A stretch of DNA of 20,842 nucleotides from Phil1 sp964612925 (GTDB taxonomy: Bacteria > Bacillota > Clostridia > Christensenellales > CAG-138), in assembly GCA_964612925.1 (NCBI GenBank), contig CAZTFU010000028.1, forward strand, positions 1-20,842, given 5' to 3'. Shown here one piece after another: positions 1 to 6,052 of the stretch. The position numbers were made by a program, and so were the translations under genes. A model generated the notes under the pieces. It did no database searches. It saw nothing but the letters and a program-made list of their open reading frames with translations, and was not told where the DNA came from. Position 1 is the stretch's first letter, and every line of letters starts with the position of its first letter.

Positions 1-51
1 CTTCAAGGAAAGATTCAATATATAACGATATAGCGCAATAATACTCTTAAT
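1..51 (-). CDS. Possible 5' end of a gene leaving the window, ATT start
   Basis: On the minus strand an AAGGAGG ribosome binding site (about 62-56) is followed four bases later by ATT-AAG-AGT and a frame that stays open to the window edge. It would encode a short hydrophobic start (about 17 codons, containing IIALYRYIL), as in a membrane protein. No ATG, GTG or TTG fits that spacing in this frame, so either a rare ATT start is used, an ATG has mutated, or the site is not a gene. The product cannot be named from 17 codons. It would be divergent from the MATE gene, with the palindrome array between them. Confidence 0.28.
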   Translation of the reverse strand, partial: MKSIIALYRYILNLSLK

Positions 52-66
52 TTTTCCTCCTTAAAT

Positions 67-235
67 AAATCCTTTCGGGATTTGTGAAATGCTCTTTGAA
101 CGCGAAATATGGCTTCACCATGTGAAATACGCCTTCGGCGTGTGGGATTTATTTCATTTAACTTGATGCGAAGTATCGAATTTCACAATCCGTACAGCGG
201 ATTATTTCACCGTGAGCGTAAGCGAACGATTTCAC
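67..235. repeat. Tandem array of short palindromes separated by GTGAAAT/ATTTCAC
   Basis: Six small hairpins alternate with a 7-base motif. Hairpins: 67-83 (AAATCC/GGATTT), 109-121 (ATGG/CCAT), 129-141 (ACGCC-TTC-GGCGT), 163-179 (GATGC-GAA-GTATC with a wobble), 187-203 (AATCCG/CGGATT), 211-228 (CGT...ACG, imperfect). Spacers in the left half read GTGAAAT (84-90), GCGAAAT (102-108), GTGAAAT (122-128) and GTGGGAT (142-148). In the right half they read ATTTCAT (151-157) and ATTTCAC (180-186, 204-210, 229-235). The right-half motif is the reverse complement of the left-half motif, so the array has overall dyad symmetry. The hairpin sequences differ while the spacer motif is kept, unlike a simple tandem repeat. 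An overlapping 116-codon frame is very unlikely to be coding. Confidence 0.72.
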
Positions 236-347
236 TATATTTGGCGGCGCAAACCGTGACGGAGAGGGCAACACGCAGAATATTGAAAAGAGAAGAGCGA
301 ATTTTGCAGTTTATTCACAATGCGGTGCGGGATATATTCGCTTTGTG

Positions 348-356
348 TGGTATAAT
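348..356 (+). promoter_or_regulatory. Extended -10 sigma-A promoter for the MATE operon
   Basis: TGG-TATAAT is an extended -10 element (TGn before a perfect TATAAT at 351-356). No good -35 box lies 17 bases upstream, which is usual for extended -10 promoters. Transcription would start near 362, about 40 bases before the MATE start codon. Confidence 0.6.
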
Positions 357-367
357 CATGCCCGTGC

Positions 368-389
368 TTAGGGCGATACAACGCCCTAA
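368..389 (+). promoter_or_regulatory. 5' leader stem-loop of the MATE mRNA
   Basis: TTAGGGCG (368-375) and CGCCCTAA (382-389) form a perfect 8-bp stem with loop ATACAA. It lies a few bases after the predicted transcript start and just before the ribosome binding site (AAAGGA, 392-397). There is no U tract, so it is not a terminator. It could stabilise the 5' end or modulate translation. The structure is seen; the function is inferred. Confidence 0.5.
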
Positions 390-403
390 AGAAAGGATGG
401 AAT

Positions 404-1777
404 ATGGAGCAGGACAGAAAGTTTCTCGGTACGGAGCCGGTAGGCAAGCTGCTTTTTAAGCTGGCCGTGCCAACTGTAGTGGCACAGTTTGTAAATATGC
501 TTTACAACATAGTGGACAGGATTTATATCGGCCACATGGGGGAGGACGGCAGCCTTGCGCTTACGGGCGTTGGCGTATGCATGCCGCTGATTTTGATTAT
601 ATCCGCATTTGCGGCGTTTGTAAGCTCGGGTGGCGCACCAAAAGCCTCAATCGCGCTCGGAGCGGATGACAGCGAATCGGCAGAGAAAATACTTGGCGGC
701 TGCTTTACGTTACAAGTATGCATATCCGTAGTGCTTACGGCTGTGCTGCTTATATGGAATAAGGACTTGCTGCTTGCTTTTGGCGCAAGTGAAAACACGA
801 TAGGCTATGCCGTTGACTACATGAACATATATGCGATAGGCACATTGTTTGTTCAGCTTACGCTTGGCATGAATGCGTTTATAACGGCACAAGGGTATGC
901 AAAGGTTGGCATGACAACCGTGCTTGTGGGTGCGGCGGCAAACATAGTGCTTGACCCGATATTCATATTCGTTTTTGATATGGGCGTTGAGGGCGCGGCA
1001 CTTGCGACCATAATATCACAGGGATTGTCCTGCGCATGGGTGCTGAGATTCCTTATCAAGGGAAAAAGCGTGCTTAAACTTAAAGCGAATAGGCTTAAAA
1101 TAGAGCCAAAGCTTATTCTGCCGTGTGTGGCACTCGGACTGGCCGCATTTATAATGCAATCAAGCGAAAGCATTATATCGGTGTGCTTTAATTCTTCCCT
1201 GCTTGAATACGGCGGGGATATAGCCGTTGGTGCAATGACCATCCTTTCAAGCGTTATGAATTTTGCCATGATGCCGCTTCAGGGCATTGCACAGGGCGCA
1301 CAGCCTATATCAAGCTATAATTACGGTGCGCGCAACTCACAGCGCGTAAAGGACACTTTTAAGCTGCTTTTGAAGGTATGCCTTGCGTATTCGCTTGTGC
1401 TTTGGGGAATCGTAATGCTTTTCCCGCAGACGTTTGCACAGCTTTTTACAACCGATGCGGAGCTTATCGAGTTCACGGTACATGCACTTAGAATATACTG
1501 CGCCGTGCTATTCGTGTTCGGCATACAGATAGCCTGCCAAATGACATTCGTGTCTATAGGCAATGCAAAGTGCTCCATAATAGTTGCCGTGCTTAGAAAA
1601 TTCGTGCTGCTGATACCGCTTATATACATTATGCCCCTTATAGTGGCGGATAAAACCTCGGCCGTTTATATGGCAGAGCCTGTGGCTGACTTCATCGCGG
1701 TATCGTGTACGGCGATATTGTTCTCCATAGAGTTCAAAAAAGCCATGGCAAAACTTGACACGGGGAGCGAAAAATAA
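404..1777 (+). CDS. MATE family efflux transporter
   Basis: A 457-residue integral membrane protein of the multidrug and toxic compound extrusion (MATE) family, which exports cationic drugs or metabolites in exchange for Na+ or H+. The N-terminus (EPVGKLLFKLAVPTVVAQF) and the following NIVDRIYIGHMG stretch are typical of DinF/NorM-like clostridial MATE proteins. About 12 hydrophobic helices are visible and the length is normal (440-460). A second half-repeat begins near residue 235, and the PLQGIAQGAQPISSYNYGA motif in it is a family hallmark. Start: ATG 404 with AAAGGA six bases upstream. The NUDIX gene follows 41 bases downstream on the same strand, so the two are probably co-transcribed from 348-356. 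Substrate cannot be told from the sequence. Confidence 0.93.
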   Translation: MEQDRKFLGTEPVGKLLFKLAVPTVVAQFVNMLYNIVDRIYIGHMGEDGSLALTGVGVCMPLILIISAFAAFVSSGGAPKASIALGADDSESAEKILGGCFTLQVCISVVLTAVLLIWNKDLLLAFGASENTIGYAVDYMNIYAIGTLFVQLTLGMNAFITAQGYAKVGMTTVLVGAAANIVLDPIFIFVFDMGVEGAALATIISQGLSCAWVLRFLIKGKSVLKLKANRLKIEPKLILPCVALGLAAFIMQSSESIISVCFNSSLLEYGGDIAVGAMTILSSVMNFAMMPLQGIAQGAQPISSYNYGARNSQRVKDTFKLLLKVCLAYSLVLWGIVMLFPQTFAQLFTTDAELIEFTVHALRIYCAVLFVFGIQIACQMTFVSIGNAKCSIIVAVLRKFVLLIPLIYIMPLIVADKTSAVYMAEPVADFIAVSCTAILFSIEFKKAMAKLDTGSEK

Positions 1778-1818
1778 TAGCATATCAGCGTAGAAATACA
1801 GCGGATCGGGGGAGAAAT

Positions 1819-2337
1819 ATGAAGCTGATATGCGAGTTAAACGATAGGATAGTTCTCGGTAAGGATGGCATATCCAAAAGGGCTCCGCGCCTTACGGCAA
1901 GGGCCATAGTCAAAAACGAAAATGATCTTTATGCCGTTATGTATACGGGCAAGTGGAAACTGCACAGTCTGCCCGGCGGCGGGGTAGAGACGGGCGAAAA
2001 CGTTGTGGACACGCTAAAGCGAGAAGTGTATGAAGAGGTCGGCTGCACCTGCGACAATATACGCGAACTTGGCATCGTTTCCGAAAACAGGGCAAGCCTT
2101 GACTACACTCAGGTGAATCACTACTTTGTCGTTACAACAAAAAGTGTTGGCAGTAACCATTTGACGGATGTTGAACGGGCTAACGATACCGTTGTGCGCT
2201 GGCTGAGCCTTGACGAGACGGTGCGCATTATAAATGAGCAAAAGTCGGAACGCATACAGTGGAAGTATCTTAAAGCACGCGATGTGGCCGCACTCAAGGA
2301 ATACACCAAAACCATGGGCTTGGTTCAAACGAATTGA
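1819..2337 (+). CDS. NUDIX hydrolase
   Basis: A 172-residue protein with a complete Nudix box at residues 54-76: G54-x5-E60-x7-R68-E69-V-x-E72-E73-x-G75, inside LPGGGVETGENV. The glutamates bind Mg2+ to cleave a nucleoside diphosphate linked to another moiety. The substrate (oxidised nucleotide, sugar nucleotide or other) cannot be read from the box. Length is ordinary for a single-domain Nudix protein. Start: ATG 1819 behind GGGGGAG. It is the second gene after the MATE exporter and the terminator at 2344-2376 follows it directly. Its last codons (EYTKTMGL) are repeated nearly identically at 3186-3236 beyond the toxin-antitoxin pair. Confidence 0.92.
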   Translation: MKLICELNDRIVLGKDGISKRAPRLTARAIVKNENDLYAVMYTGKWKLHSLPGGGVETGENVVDTLKREVYEEVGCTCDNIRELGIVSENRASLDYTQVNHYFVVTTKSVGSNHLTDVERANDTVVRWLSLDETVRIINEQKSERIQWKYLKARDVAALKEYTKTMGLVQTN

Positions 2338-2343
2338 ATATTA

Positions 2344-2376
2344 GACCGTTGACGTAATGTGTCAGCGGTCCTTTTT
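2344..2376 (+). terminator. Intrinsic terminator of the MATE-NUDIX operon
   Basis: GACCGTTGAC (2344-2353) pairs with GTCAGCGGTC (2361-2370) as a 10-bp stem with one G-U pair and a 7-base loop, followed by CTTTTT (2371-2376). It begins 7 bases after the NUDIX stop codon. Confidence 0.88.
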
Positions 2377-2444
2377 AATAAGCCAACACTCTCATGCCAT
2401 CACGTTTAATACAAATCAAGAATGATCATGATGAAATAAATAGG

Positions 2445-2473
2445 TTGAAAAATAGCTATACTTATGCTATGCT
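2445..2473 (+). promoter_or_regulatory. Promoter and possible operator of the toxin-antitoxin operon
   Basis: TTGAAA (2445-2450), a 17-base spacer and TATGCT (2468-2473) make a sigma-A promoter just upstream of the antitoxin ribosome binding site. Within it ATAGC (2452-2456) and GCTAT (2466-2470) form an inverted repeat overlapping the -10. Phd/YefM-type antitoxins repress their own operons by binding palindromes in this position. Confidence 0.55.
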
Positions 2474-2492
2474 ACTTTAAGAGGTGGGAGCT

Positions 2493-2735
2493 ATGATGAT
2501 TGATACCAGGCAAATCATTACCGTTACGGAAGCAAATCAGAACTTTTCCAGGGCTACACGTATTGCGGACGAGCACGGAGAAGCTCTTGTGTTCAAAAAC
2601 AACCGTCCAAAGTACAAACTGGTCAATTTGGAAGTTGAGCCGGACTTGGAACTGACTGATGATGAAAAGATTGAAATTGTAGCGGCCAGAATTATGAAGC
2701 GGTTCAAACCTGCGTTTATGGAGCTGGCCAAATGA
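2493..2735 (+). CDS. Antitoxin, Phd/YefM type
   Basis: An 80-residue protein. Its N-terminal part (ITVTEANQNFSRATRIADEH, then G-ALVFKNNRPKYKLVN) matches the DNA-binding fold of Phd/YefM antitoxins, where the 'T-x-x-x-A-N-x-N-F-S' pattern is typical. The acidic C-terminal tail (DLELTDDEKIE, then a basic amphipathic helix) would bind and neutralise the toxin. Start: ATG 2493 has GAGGTGGG (2481-2488) at good spacing. A GTG at 2484 in the same frame lies inside that ribosome binding site and is unlikely. The last four bases overlap the toxin start (ATGA), so translation is coupled. The family assignment is supported by the Doc-type partner. Confidence 0.88.
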   Translation: MMIDTRQIITVTEANQNFSRATRIADEHGEALVFKNNRPKYKLVNLEVEPDLELTDDEKIEIVAARIMKRFKPAFMELAK

Positions 2736-3112
2736 TAAAGTTCTCAAAGGAAAAGGTGCTGTTACTCCATAAACTCATAGCGGAGGAAACCGGTGGCAGT
2801 ATCGGTGTTCGTGATGAAGCATTGCTGGAATCAGCACTGGAGGCGGCTTTTGCCGGATTTGGTGACAGAGAGTTCTATCCAAGTAAGGAAGAAAAGGGAG
2901 CTCGCCTGGGATATGCCTTAATCTCCAATCACGCATTTGTAGATGGCAATAAACGTATCGGTATGTATGTTATGCTTACCTTTCTCGAGGTAAACGGTAT
3001 TCATATGGATTGTACAAATGCGGATGTGACCCATGCCGGGTTGAGTGTCGCGGATGGATCGATGAAGTATGAAGATCTGCTGAAGTGGGTTCGGGAACAC
3101 AAAACCCTATAA
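2732..3112 (+). CDS. doc: Doc-type toxin, Fic/Doc family
   Basis: A 126-residue protein of the death-on-curing family. Doc phosphorylates elongation factor EF-Tu and so stops translation reversibly. The Fic/Doc active-site loop is intact at residues 67-77: H67-AFVD71-GN73-K74-RIG, the H-x-F-x-D-x-N-K-R form typical of Doc. The N-terminal segment (LLHKLIAEETGGSIGVRDEA, then LLESALEA) also matches Doc, as does the length (Doc of phage P1 is 126 residues). It starts on the ATGA overlap with the antitoxin gene. With no damage in either gene, this is probably a working addiction module. Confidence 0.93.
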   Translation: MIKFSKEKVLLLHKLIAEETGGSIGVRDEALLESALEAAFAGFGDREFYPSKEEKGARLGYALISNHAFVDGNKRIGMYVMLTFLEVNGIHMDCTNADVTHAGLSVADGSMKYEDLLKWVREHKTL

Positions 3113-3120
3113 TCAAAACA

Positions 3121-3155
3121 GCCGCCGTTCGGAGGAAGACCAAGCGGCAGTATTT
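3121..3155 (+). terminator. Weak hairpin after the toxin gene
   Basis: GCCGC (3121-3125) can pair with GCGGC (3144-3148) across an 18-base loop, followed by AGTATTTT. The stem is short and the loop large, so this is only a candidate end for the toxin-antitoxin transcript. Confidence 0.25.
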
Positions 3156-3158
3156 TCT

Positions 3159-3236
3159 ATGCATCGAGCGTTGGTGGTAAACGCACTTGATGAATACACC
3201 AAAACCATGGGCTTGGCCAAACGCCAAACGACTTAA
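3159..3236 (+). pseudogene. Remnant of a second NUDIX gene 3' end
   Basis: The frame ending at TAA 3234-3236 encodes ALDEYTKTMGLAKRQTT, clearly related to the end of the NUDIX hydrolase (ALKEYTKTMGLVQTN). Upstream codons do not resemble the NUDIX protein and no Nudix box is present. This is a tail without a gene: either a tandem NUDIX paralogue mostly replaced by the toxin-antitoxin module, or a footprint of the event that brought the module in. It differs from the intact tail by several substitutions, so it is not a fresh target-site duplication. Confidence 0.6.
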
Positions 3237-3328
3237 ACCGTACTACAGAACAGTTTATATATCACTGAATGCTTTGGTAAAGGCTTTCGTGATGTAGAAT
3301 AAAACCAATTATGAAAGGAAGTAAGGTA

Positions 3329-3445
3329 ATGGACGAAATGCATGAGACGCAGGCACTGCTGAAAACAATTCTTGAGCTTATCGAGAAATGCGAAACGTTG
3401 GAAGAACTTCGTGAGAGCGTAAAGCGCATTATAAGCGAAGAGTAA
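3329..3445 (+). CDS. 38-residue hypothetical protein
   Basis: ATG 3329 has AAAGGAAG (3314-3321) seven bases upstream and an ORF of 38 codons rich in Glu and Leu (ETQALLKTILELIEKCETL), predicted to be one or two amphipathic helices. An in-frame ATG at 3311 lacks a ribosome binding site. The ribosome binding site and biased composition make it more likely than chance, but nothing identifies its function. Its stop codon overlaps the end of the convergent minus-strand RNA gene at 3444. The preceding 90 bases (3237-3328) contain nothing I can identify. Confidence 0.5.
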   Translation: MDEMHETQALLKTILELIEKCETLEELRESVKRIISEE

Positions 3446-3528
3446 AAAGGAGTAGCGGAACACCTGACAAGTAACCCGCTACCCCAACGCACAAGGCGAG
3501 CGGGGAGCCTTGCCCCCCTTGCCCCGCC
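3444..3528 (-). ncRNA. Candidate independent small RNA, about 85 nt, unassigned
   Basis: A sigma-A promoter on the minus strand (3563-3535) points into a GC-rich, structured, non-coding stretch ending in an intrinsic terminator. Near the 5' end GCGGGG and CCCCGC can pair, with a competing CAAGGC/GCCTTG stem. At the 3' end GGGGTAGCGG (3485-3476) pairs with CCGCTACTCC (3458-3449) around a 17-base loop, followed by TTTTT (3448-3444). Promoter, fold and U tail at RNA-gene spacing support a transcribed RNA. It begins about 65 bases after the sigF stop on the same strand. It may also serve as the terminator of the spoIIA operon. I could not match it to SRP RNA, 6S RNA, tmRNA or a riboswitch class. 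Confidence 0.55.
3449..3485 (-). terminator. Intrinsic terminator of the small RNA (and possibly of spoIIA)
   Basis: Ten-base-pair stem (3485-3476 with 3458-3449, one G-U pair), then five U residues encoded by 3448-3444. On the plus strand no T tract follows the stem, so it acts only for minus-strand transcription. Confidence 0.75.
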
Positions 3529-3534
3529 ACCTTG

Positions 3535-3563
3535 ATTATACCCGAGCAAGGCAGAAAAATCAA
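3535..3563 (-). promoter_or_regulatory. Sigma-A promoter of the small RNA
   Basis: Reading the minus strand, TTGATT (3563-3558), a 17-base spacer and a perfect TATAAT (3540-3535). The predicted start is near 3528. No coding frame with a ribosome binding site follows. Confidence 0.7.
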
Positions 3564-3593
3564 GAAAATTTGTGCGTTCAAAATTGCCGCATA

Positions 3594-4343
3594 TCATATA
3601 AGCGATCTGAGTCTATGCAATATGGCACCCTCCAACCGCGAAACTTGTACCTGAGATATACCGAGTACATGGGCCACCTGCATCTGTGTTTTGTCGTAAA
3701 AGTATCTGAGCGTGATTATGGTGCGTTCCCGCGGGGAAAGCGTGCTTAACAATTCCTTGAGTGCAACGCGGTCTGTGGCATTTTCAAGCTCAGTGCAATT
3801 GCCGCCGACGATATCAAGCAGCATAGCATCGCTTTCATCTCCGTATGCACTCTCGTATATGGATGCATATGGCCTTGCGGCTTCCATGGCCTCGGCAACG
3901 GATTCGGCATCAATATTAAGCTCTGCCGCTATTTCGGCAATACTCGGCTCCCGTGCAAGTACCTCTATAAGCCTTTCACGTACCGCCAAGGCGCGGGCGG
4001 AAAGCTCCTTTAATGATCGGCTGACCTTTATCATGCCGTCATCTCTTAAAAAACGCTTGATTTCACCCGATATCACAGGCACGGCATATGTGGAAAAGCG
4101 CACGTCGTAGTTAAGGTCAAACCTTTTAATGGCCTTTATCAGCCCCATACAGCCTATCTGATAAATGTCATCGTATTCCACCGTTCGGTTAAGAAAGCGC
4201 CGCGCAATGCTTTTTACAAGCGGCGTATTTATTATAACAAGCTGCTCAAGTGCGGCCTCGTCGCCTTGCTGTGCGCGGGCTATAAGCATGCGCGTCTGCT
4301 CCGAAGAGTATTGCTCGTTCGCTTTTAGCTGCCGTTCAGCCAT
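3594..4343 (-). CDS. sigF: Sporulation sigma factor F
   Basis: A 249-residue sigma-70 family protein, close to the usual 250-255 of SigF (SpoIIAC). SigF is the first forespore-specific sigma factor; it directs RNA polymerase to early forespore genes after asymmetric division. Region 2 is clear (residues 57-100: DDIYQIGCMGLIKAIKRFD, then RFSTYAVPVISGEIKRFLRDD). Region 3 spans about 110-160, and region 4 ends in the helix-turn-helix QMQVAHVLGISQVQVSRLEG (220-239). It is the third gene of spoIIA; its start (ATG 4343, behind GGTGAGGG) overlaps the end of spoIIAB by 8 bases. It is held inactive by SpoIIAB until SpoIIAA releases it. Gene order and sequence together leave little doubt. Confidence 0.98.
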   Translation of the reverse strand: MAERQLKANEQYSSEQTRMLIARAQQGDEAALEQLVIINTPLVKSIARRFLNRTVEYDDIYQIGCMGLIKAIKRFDLNYDVRFSTYAVPVISGEIKRFLRDDGMIKVSRSLKELSARALAVRERLIEVLAREPSIAEIAAELNIDAESVAEAMEAARPYASIYESAYGDESDAMLLDIVGGNCTELENATDRVALKELLSTLSPRERTIITLRYFYDKTQMQVAHVLGISQVQVSRLEGAILHRLRSLI

Positions 4344-4773
4344 CGGCCCTCACCAAGCCGATCCTTTTCTTCATAATAACCGAAGTGCCCTCGCCCAAGA
4401 TGCTTTTTACCTCAACGCTGTCCATAAATGCCTGCATAACGCAAAAGCCCATTCCACTGCGTTCAAGATCGGGTGCGCTTGTGAAAAAAGGCTGCATCGC
4501 CTGTTCTATGTCGGCAATGCCGCGCCCCGTATCCGTTACGGTAACGCTGAATGTGTCGCCGTTTATTGCGCAGTCCATGCGTACCGTACCGCCAAGGGAG
4601 GAATAGCCGTGTATAATAGCATTGGTAACGGCCTCGCTTACGGCGGTGCGCACATCGGTAAGCTCTTCCACGGTCGGGTCAAGCTGAACCAAAAATGCTG
4701 CCGCTACGCTGCGCGCAAATGCCTCGTTGCGCGAAAGCGCGGGAAAAGTTATGCTCATTTCATTACTTACCAT
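4336..4773 (-). CDS. spoIIAB: Anti-sigma F factor, serine kinase SpoIIAB
   Basis: A 145-residue GHKL-type ATPase/kinase that binds SigF and also phosphorylates SpoIIAA. The N box (E47-AVTN51-AIIHGY) holds the catalytic Glu and the Mg2+-binding Asn. The G1 box is TD81TGRGI and the G2 box ERSGMGF (105-110), as in SpoIIAB and RsbW. Length matches the B. subtilis protein (146). Start: ATG 4773 with GGGGGAAC upstream. It lies 12 bases after spoIIAA and overlaps sigF, so the three are translated in a fixed ratio. Confidence 0.98.
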   Translation of the reverse strand: MVSNEMSITFPALSRNEAFARSVAAAFLVQLDPTVEELTDVRTAVSEAVTNAIIHGYSSLGGTVRMDCAINGDTFSVTVTDTGRGIADIEQAMQPFFTSAPDLERSGMGFCVMQAFMDSVEVKSILGEGTSVIMKKRIGLVRADG

Positions 4774-4785
4774 TGTTTGTTCCCC

Positions 4786-5097
4786 CTATACGTCCATATG
4801 CTCGGCCAGAGTATATATCCCTGCCATGCGCAGAATCCTGTCTATTGTGCGGTTTGCACCGCCTATCAGCACGCGGCCGCCCCTGCCCGCTATTATTCTG
4901 TACCTGCCAAGTATTACCCCAAGGCCCGAACTGTCCATAAATGTAAGTCCCGTAAGGTCTAACCTTAATTCGCGTATCCCTTTGTCCAAAAGCAGGGCAT
5001 CCAACTGTGTGCGCGCCTGTGCGGCACTGTGGTGGTCAAGCTCGCCCTTAATGCGTGCGGTCAGCCTGTTTTCCGCGGCTTCTATTTCCATCTGCAT
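4786..5097 (-). CDS. spoIIAA: Anti-anti-sigma F factor SpoIIAA
   Basis: A 103-residue STAS-domain protein. In its unphosphorylated form it binds SpoIIAB and frees SigF; SpoIIE dephosphorylates it and SpoIIAB phosphorylates it. The phosphorylation motif FMDSSGLGVILGRY is present, the second Ser (Ser57 here) matching Ser58 of B. subtilis. Start choice: ATG 5097 is preceded by AAAGGAGGAAGC, an excellent ribosome binding site. The same frame is open up to 5208 but the extra 37 codons are not family-like and would begin without a ribosome binding site. It is the first gene of the spoIIA operon. Confidence 0.97.
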   Translation of the reverse strand: MQMEIEAAENRLTARIKGELDHHSAAQARTQLDALLLDKGIRELRLDLTGLTFMDSSGLGVILGRYRIIAGRGGRVLIGGANRTIDRILRMAGIYTLAEHMDV

Positions 5098-5192
5098 AAC
5101 GCTTCCTCCTTTGTATAAGCTTAGCTGTTGCCCGTGGCGTAAGATATTTTCTATAAAAGCATTGCTTCCTCCTGCATAGTATTTTCGCTTGT

Positions 5193-5201
5193 TTTGTCGA
5201 A
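5193..5201 (+). promoter_or_regulatory. Spo0A box upstream of spoIIA
   Basis: TTTGTCGAA contains the full TGTCGAA core of the Spo0A-binding site, about 96 bases upstream of the spoIIAA start. In B. subtilis spoIIA is activated by Spo0A-phosphate with sigma-H. A convincing sigma-H promoter was not found; AGGAGGAAG...GAAAAT around 5175-5145 (minus strand) is a weak possibility. The box could also affect the divergent hydrolase gene at 5309. Confidence 0.65.
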
Positions 5202-5308
5202 TATACACTTGTTTTGCGCCTTGGCATTTTTATTTACAAATTGAGTGCGCATCAAATCATAAAAGGTGAGGATAATAAAGACCATCTGAGATTTGAAAGG
5301 GAAATGCC

Positions 5309-6052
5309 ATGGAACTGAAGGTTTTGGGTCGTTGCGGCCCGTTTCCGGCGGCGGGAGAGGCCTGCTCCGGTTATTTGCTTAAATGCGGAAACAAAAACAT
5401 AATGCTTGATTTTGGGAACGGCGTGTTTTCAAGAGTATACGGATTGTTGCCTAAGCTTGATATAGATCTTATTGTGCTAAGTCACTTGCACAGCGATCAC
5501 ATGGCGGATATGCTTGTGCTTCGCTACGCTTTGGAACAGCTTGGTGCGCGTTCACTTTGCCGCGCATTGCCGTTACCGGTGATAGCACCCTCGGAGCCGC
5601 GCGAAATACTAAAGCTGCTCAGCGGAAGCGGAATATTTGACATAACCGTGATCAAAAACGAATCAAGGCTGCGCTATGAAGGAATAACGCTTTCATTTTA
5701 CCGCATGACACACGGCGTTGAAAGCTATGCCGTAGATGTTGAATTTGAAGGGAAAAGATTGCTTTACACGGGGGATACGGGCATGCGGCATGACTTGGTT
5801 GATATAGCAAGCGGAGCGGATATGCTGCTTGCCGACGTTTGTTATCTTGATGAGGAATTGGGCAACAGGCTTGTTGCGGCGCATTTGAGTGCGGCGCAGG
5901 CGGGCAACTTGGCTGCCGCCGCCAATGTTGATATGCTGCTGTGCAGTCACCTTTGGGGTGGGCGATGTGACCATACGGAGCTTATAAAACAGGTGAGAAA
6001 ATTCTTCCCCAAGGCAATATTGGCGGAAGAATTCAAAAGCTACCCGATATAG
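5309..6052 (+). CDS. Metallo-beta-lactamase-fold hydrolase, RNase Z-like
   Basis: A 247-residue protein of the RNase Z / PhnP-like branch of the metallo-beta-lactamase fold. Metal-binding residues are complete: H59-L-H61-S-D63-H64, H135 (MTHGVES), D156 (TGDTG), H192 (AHLSAAQAG) and H214 (CSHLW). The AHLSAAQAG motif is typical of this branch. It lacks the long insertion expected of a canonical tRNA 3'-processing RNase Z, so a small-molecule phosphodiesterase or a nuclease are both possible. Start: ATG 5309 behind GAAAGGGAA. It is divergent from spoIIA and convergent with the peptidoglycan-binding gene at 6081. The stop codon lies inside the hairpin at 6039-6058. Confidence 0.9.
   Translation: MELKVLGRCGPFPAAGEACSGYLLKCGNKNIMLDFGNGVFSRVYGLLPKLDIDLIVLSHLHSDHMADMLVLRYALEQLGARSLCRALPLPVIAPSEPREILKLLSGSGIFDITVIKNESRLRYEGITLSFYRMTHGVESYAVDVEFEGKRLLYTGDTGMRHDLVDIASGADMLLADVCYLDEELGNRLVAAHLSAAQAGNLAAAANVDMLLCSHLWGGRCDHTELIKQVRKFFPKAILAEEFKSYPI

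Larger units (their letters stand above)
2299..3216 (+). repeat. 25-bp direct repeats flanking the toxin-antitoxin module
   Basis: Bases 2299-2323, near the 3' end of the NUDIX gene, are identical to 3192-3216. The coordinates span both copies and the interval between them. The flanks of the second copy diverge, but the encoded peptide stays recognisable (AL-x-EYTKTMGL). The copies enclose the NUDIX terminator and the complete toxin-antitoxin pair. Confidence 0.85.

Noticed and set aside
67..235. CRISPR array
   Set aside because: Repeat units are only 7 bases, spacers are palindromic and there is no cas gene.
109..459. 116-codon ORF over the palindrome array and MATE leader
   Set aside because: It has no ribosome binding site, its sequence follows the repeat units, and it overlaps the promoter, leader hairpin and start of the MATE gene.
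3444..3528. The small RNA as signal recognition particle RNA
   Set aside because: The stem GGGGTAGCGG/CCGCTA resembles part of some Firmicutes SRP RNAs, but the conserved domain IV loop signature is not present, so I left it unassigned.
4165..4962. 265-codon plus-strand frame opposite sigF and spoIIAB
   Set aside because: It is the antisense shadow of two certain genes, has a low-complexity Cys/His/Arg-rich translation and no ribosome binding site.
5144..5175. Sigma-H promoter for spoIIA
   Set aside because: AGGAGGAAG...GAAAAT is only a partial match with imperfect spacing; it is mentioned under the Spo0A box but not called as a promoter.
5098..5208. N-terminal extension of SpoIIAA
   Set aside because: The frame is open but has no ribosome binding site at its start, lacks family similarity, and contains the excellent AGGAGG for ATG 5097.
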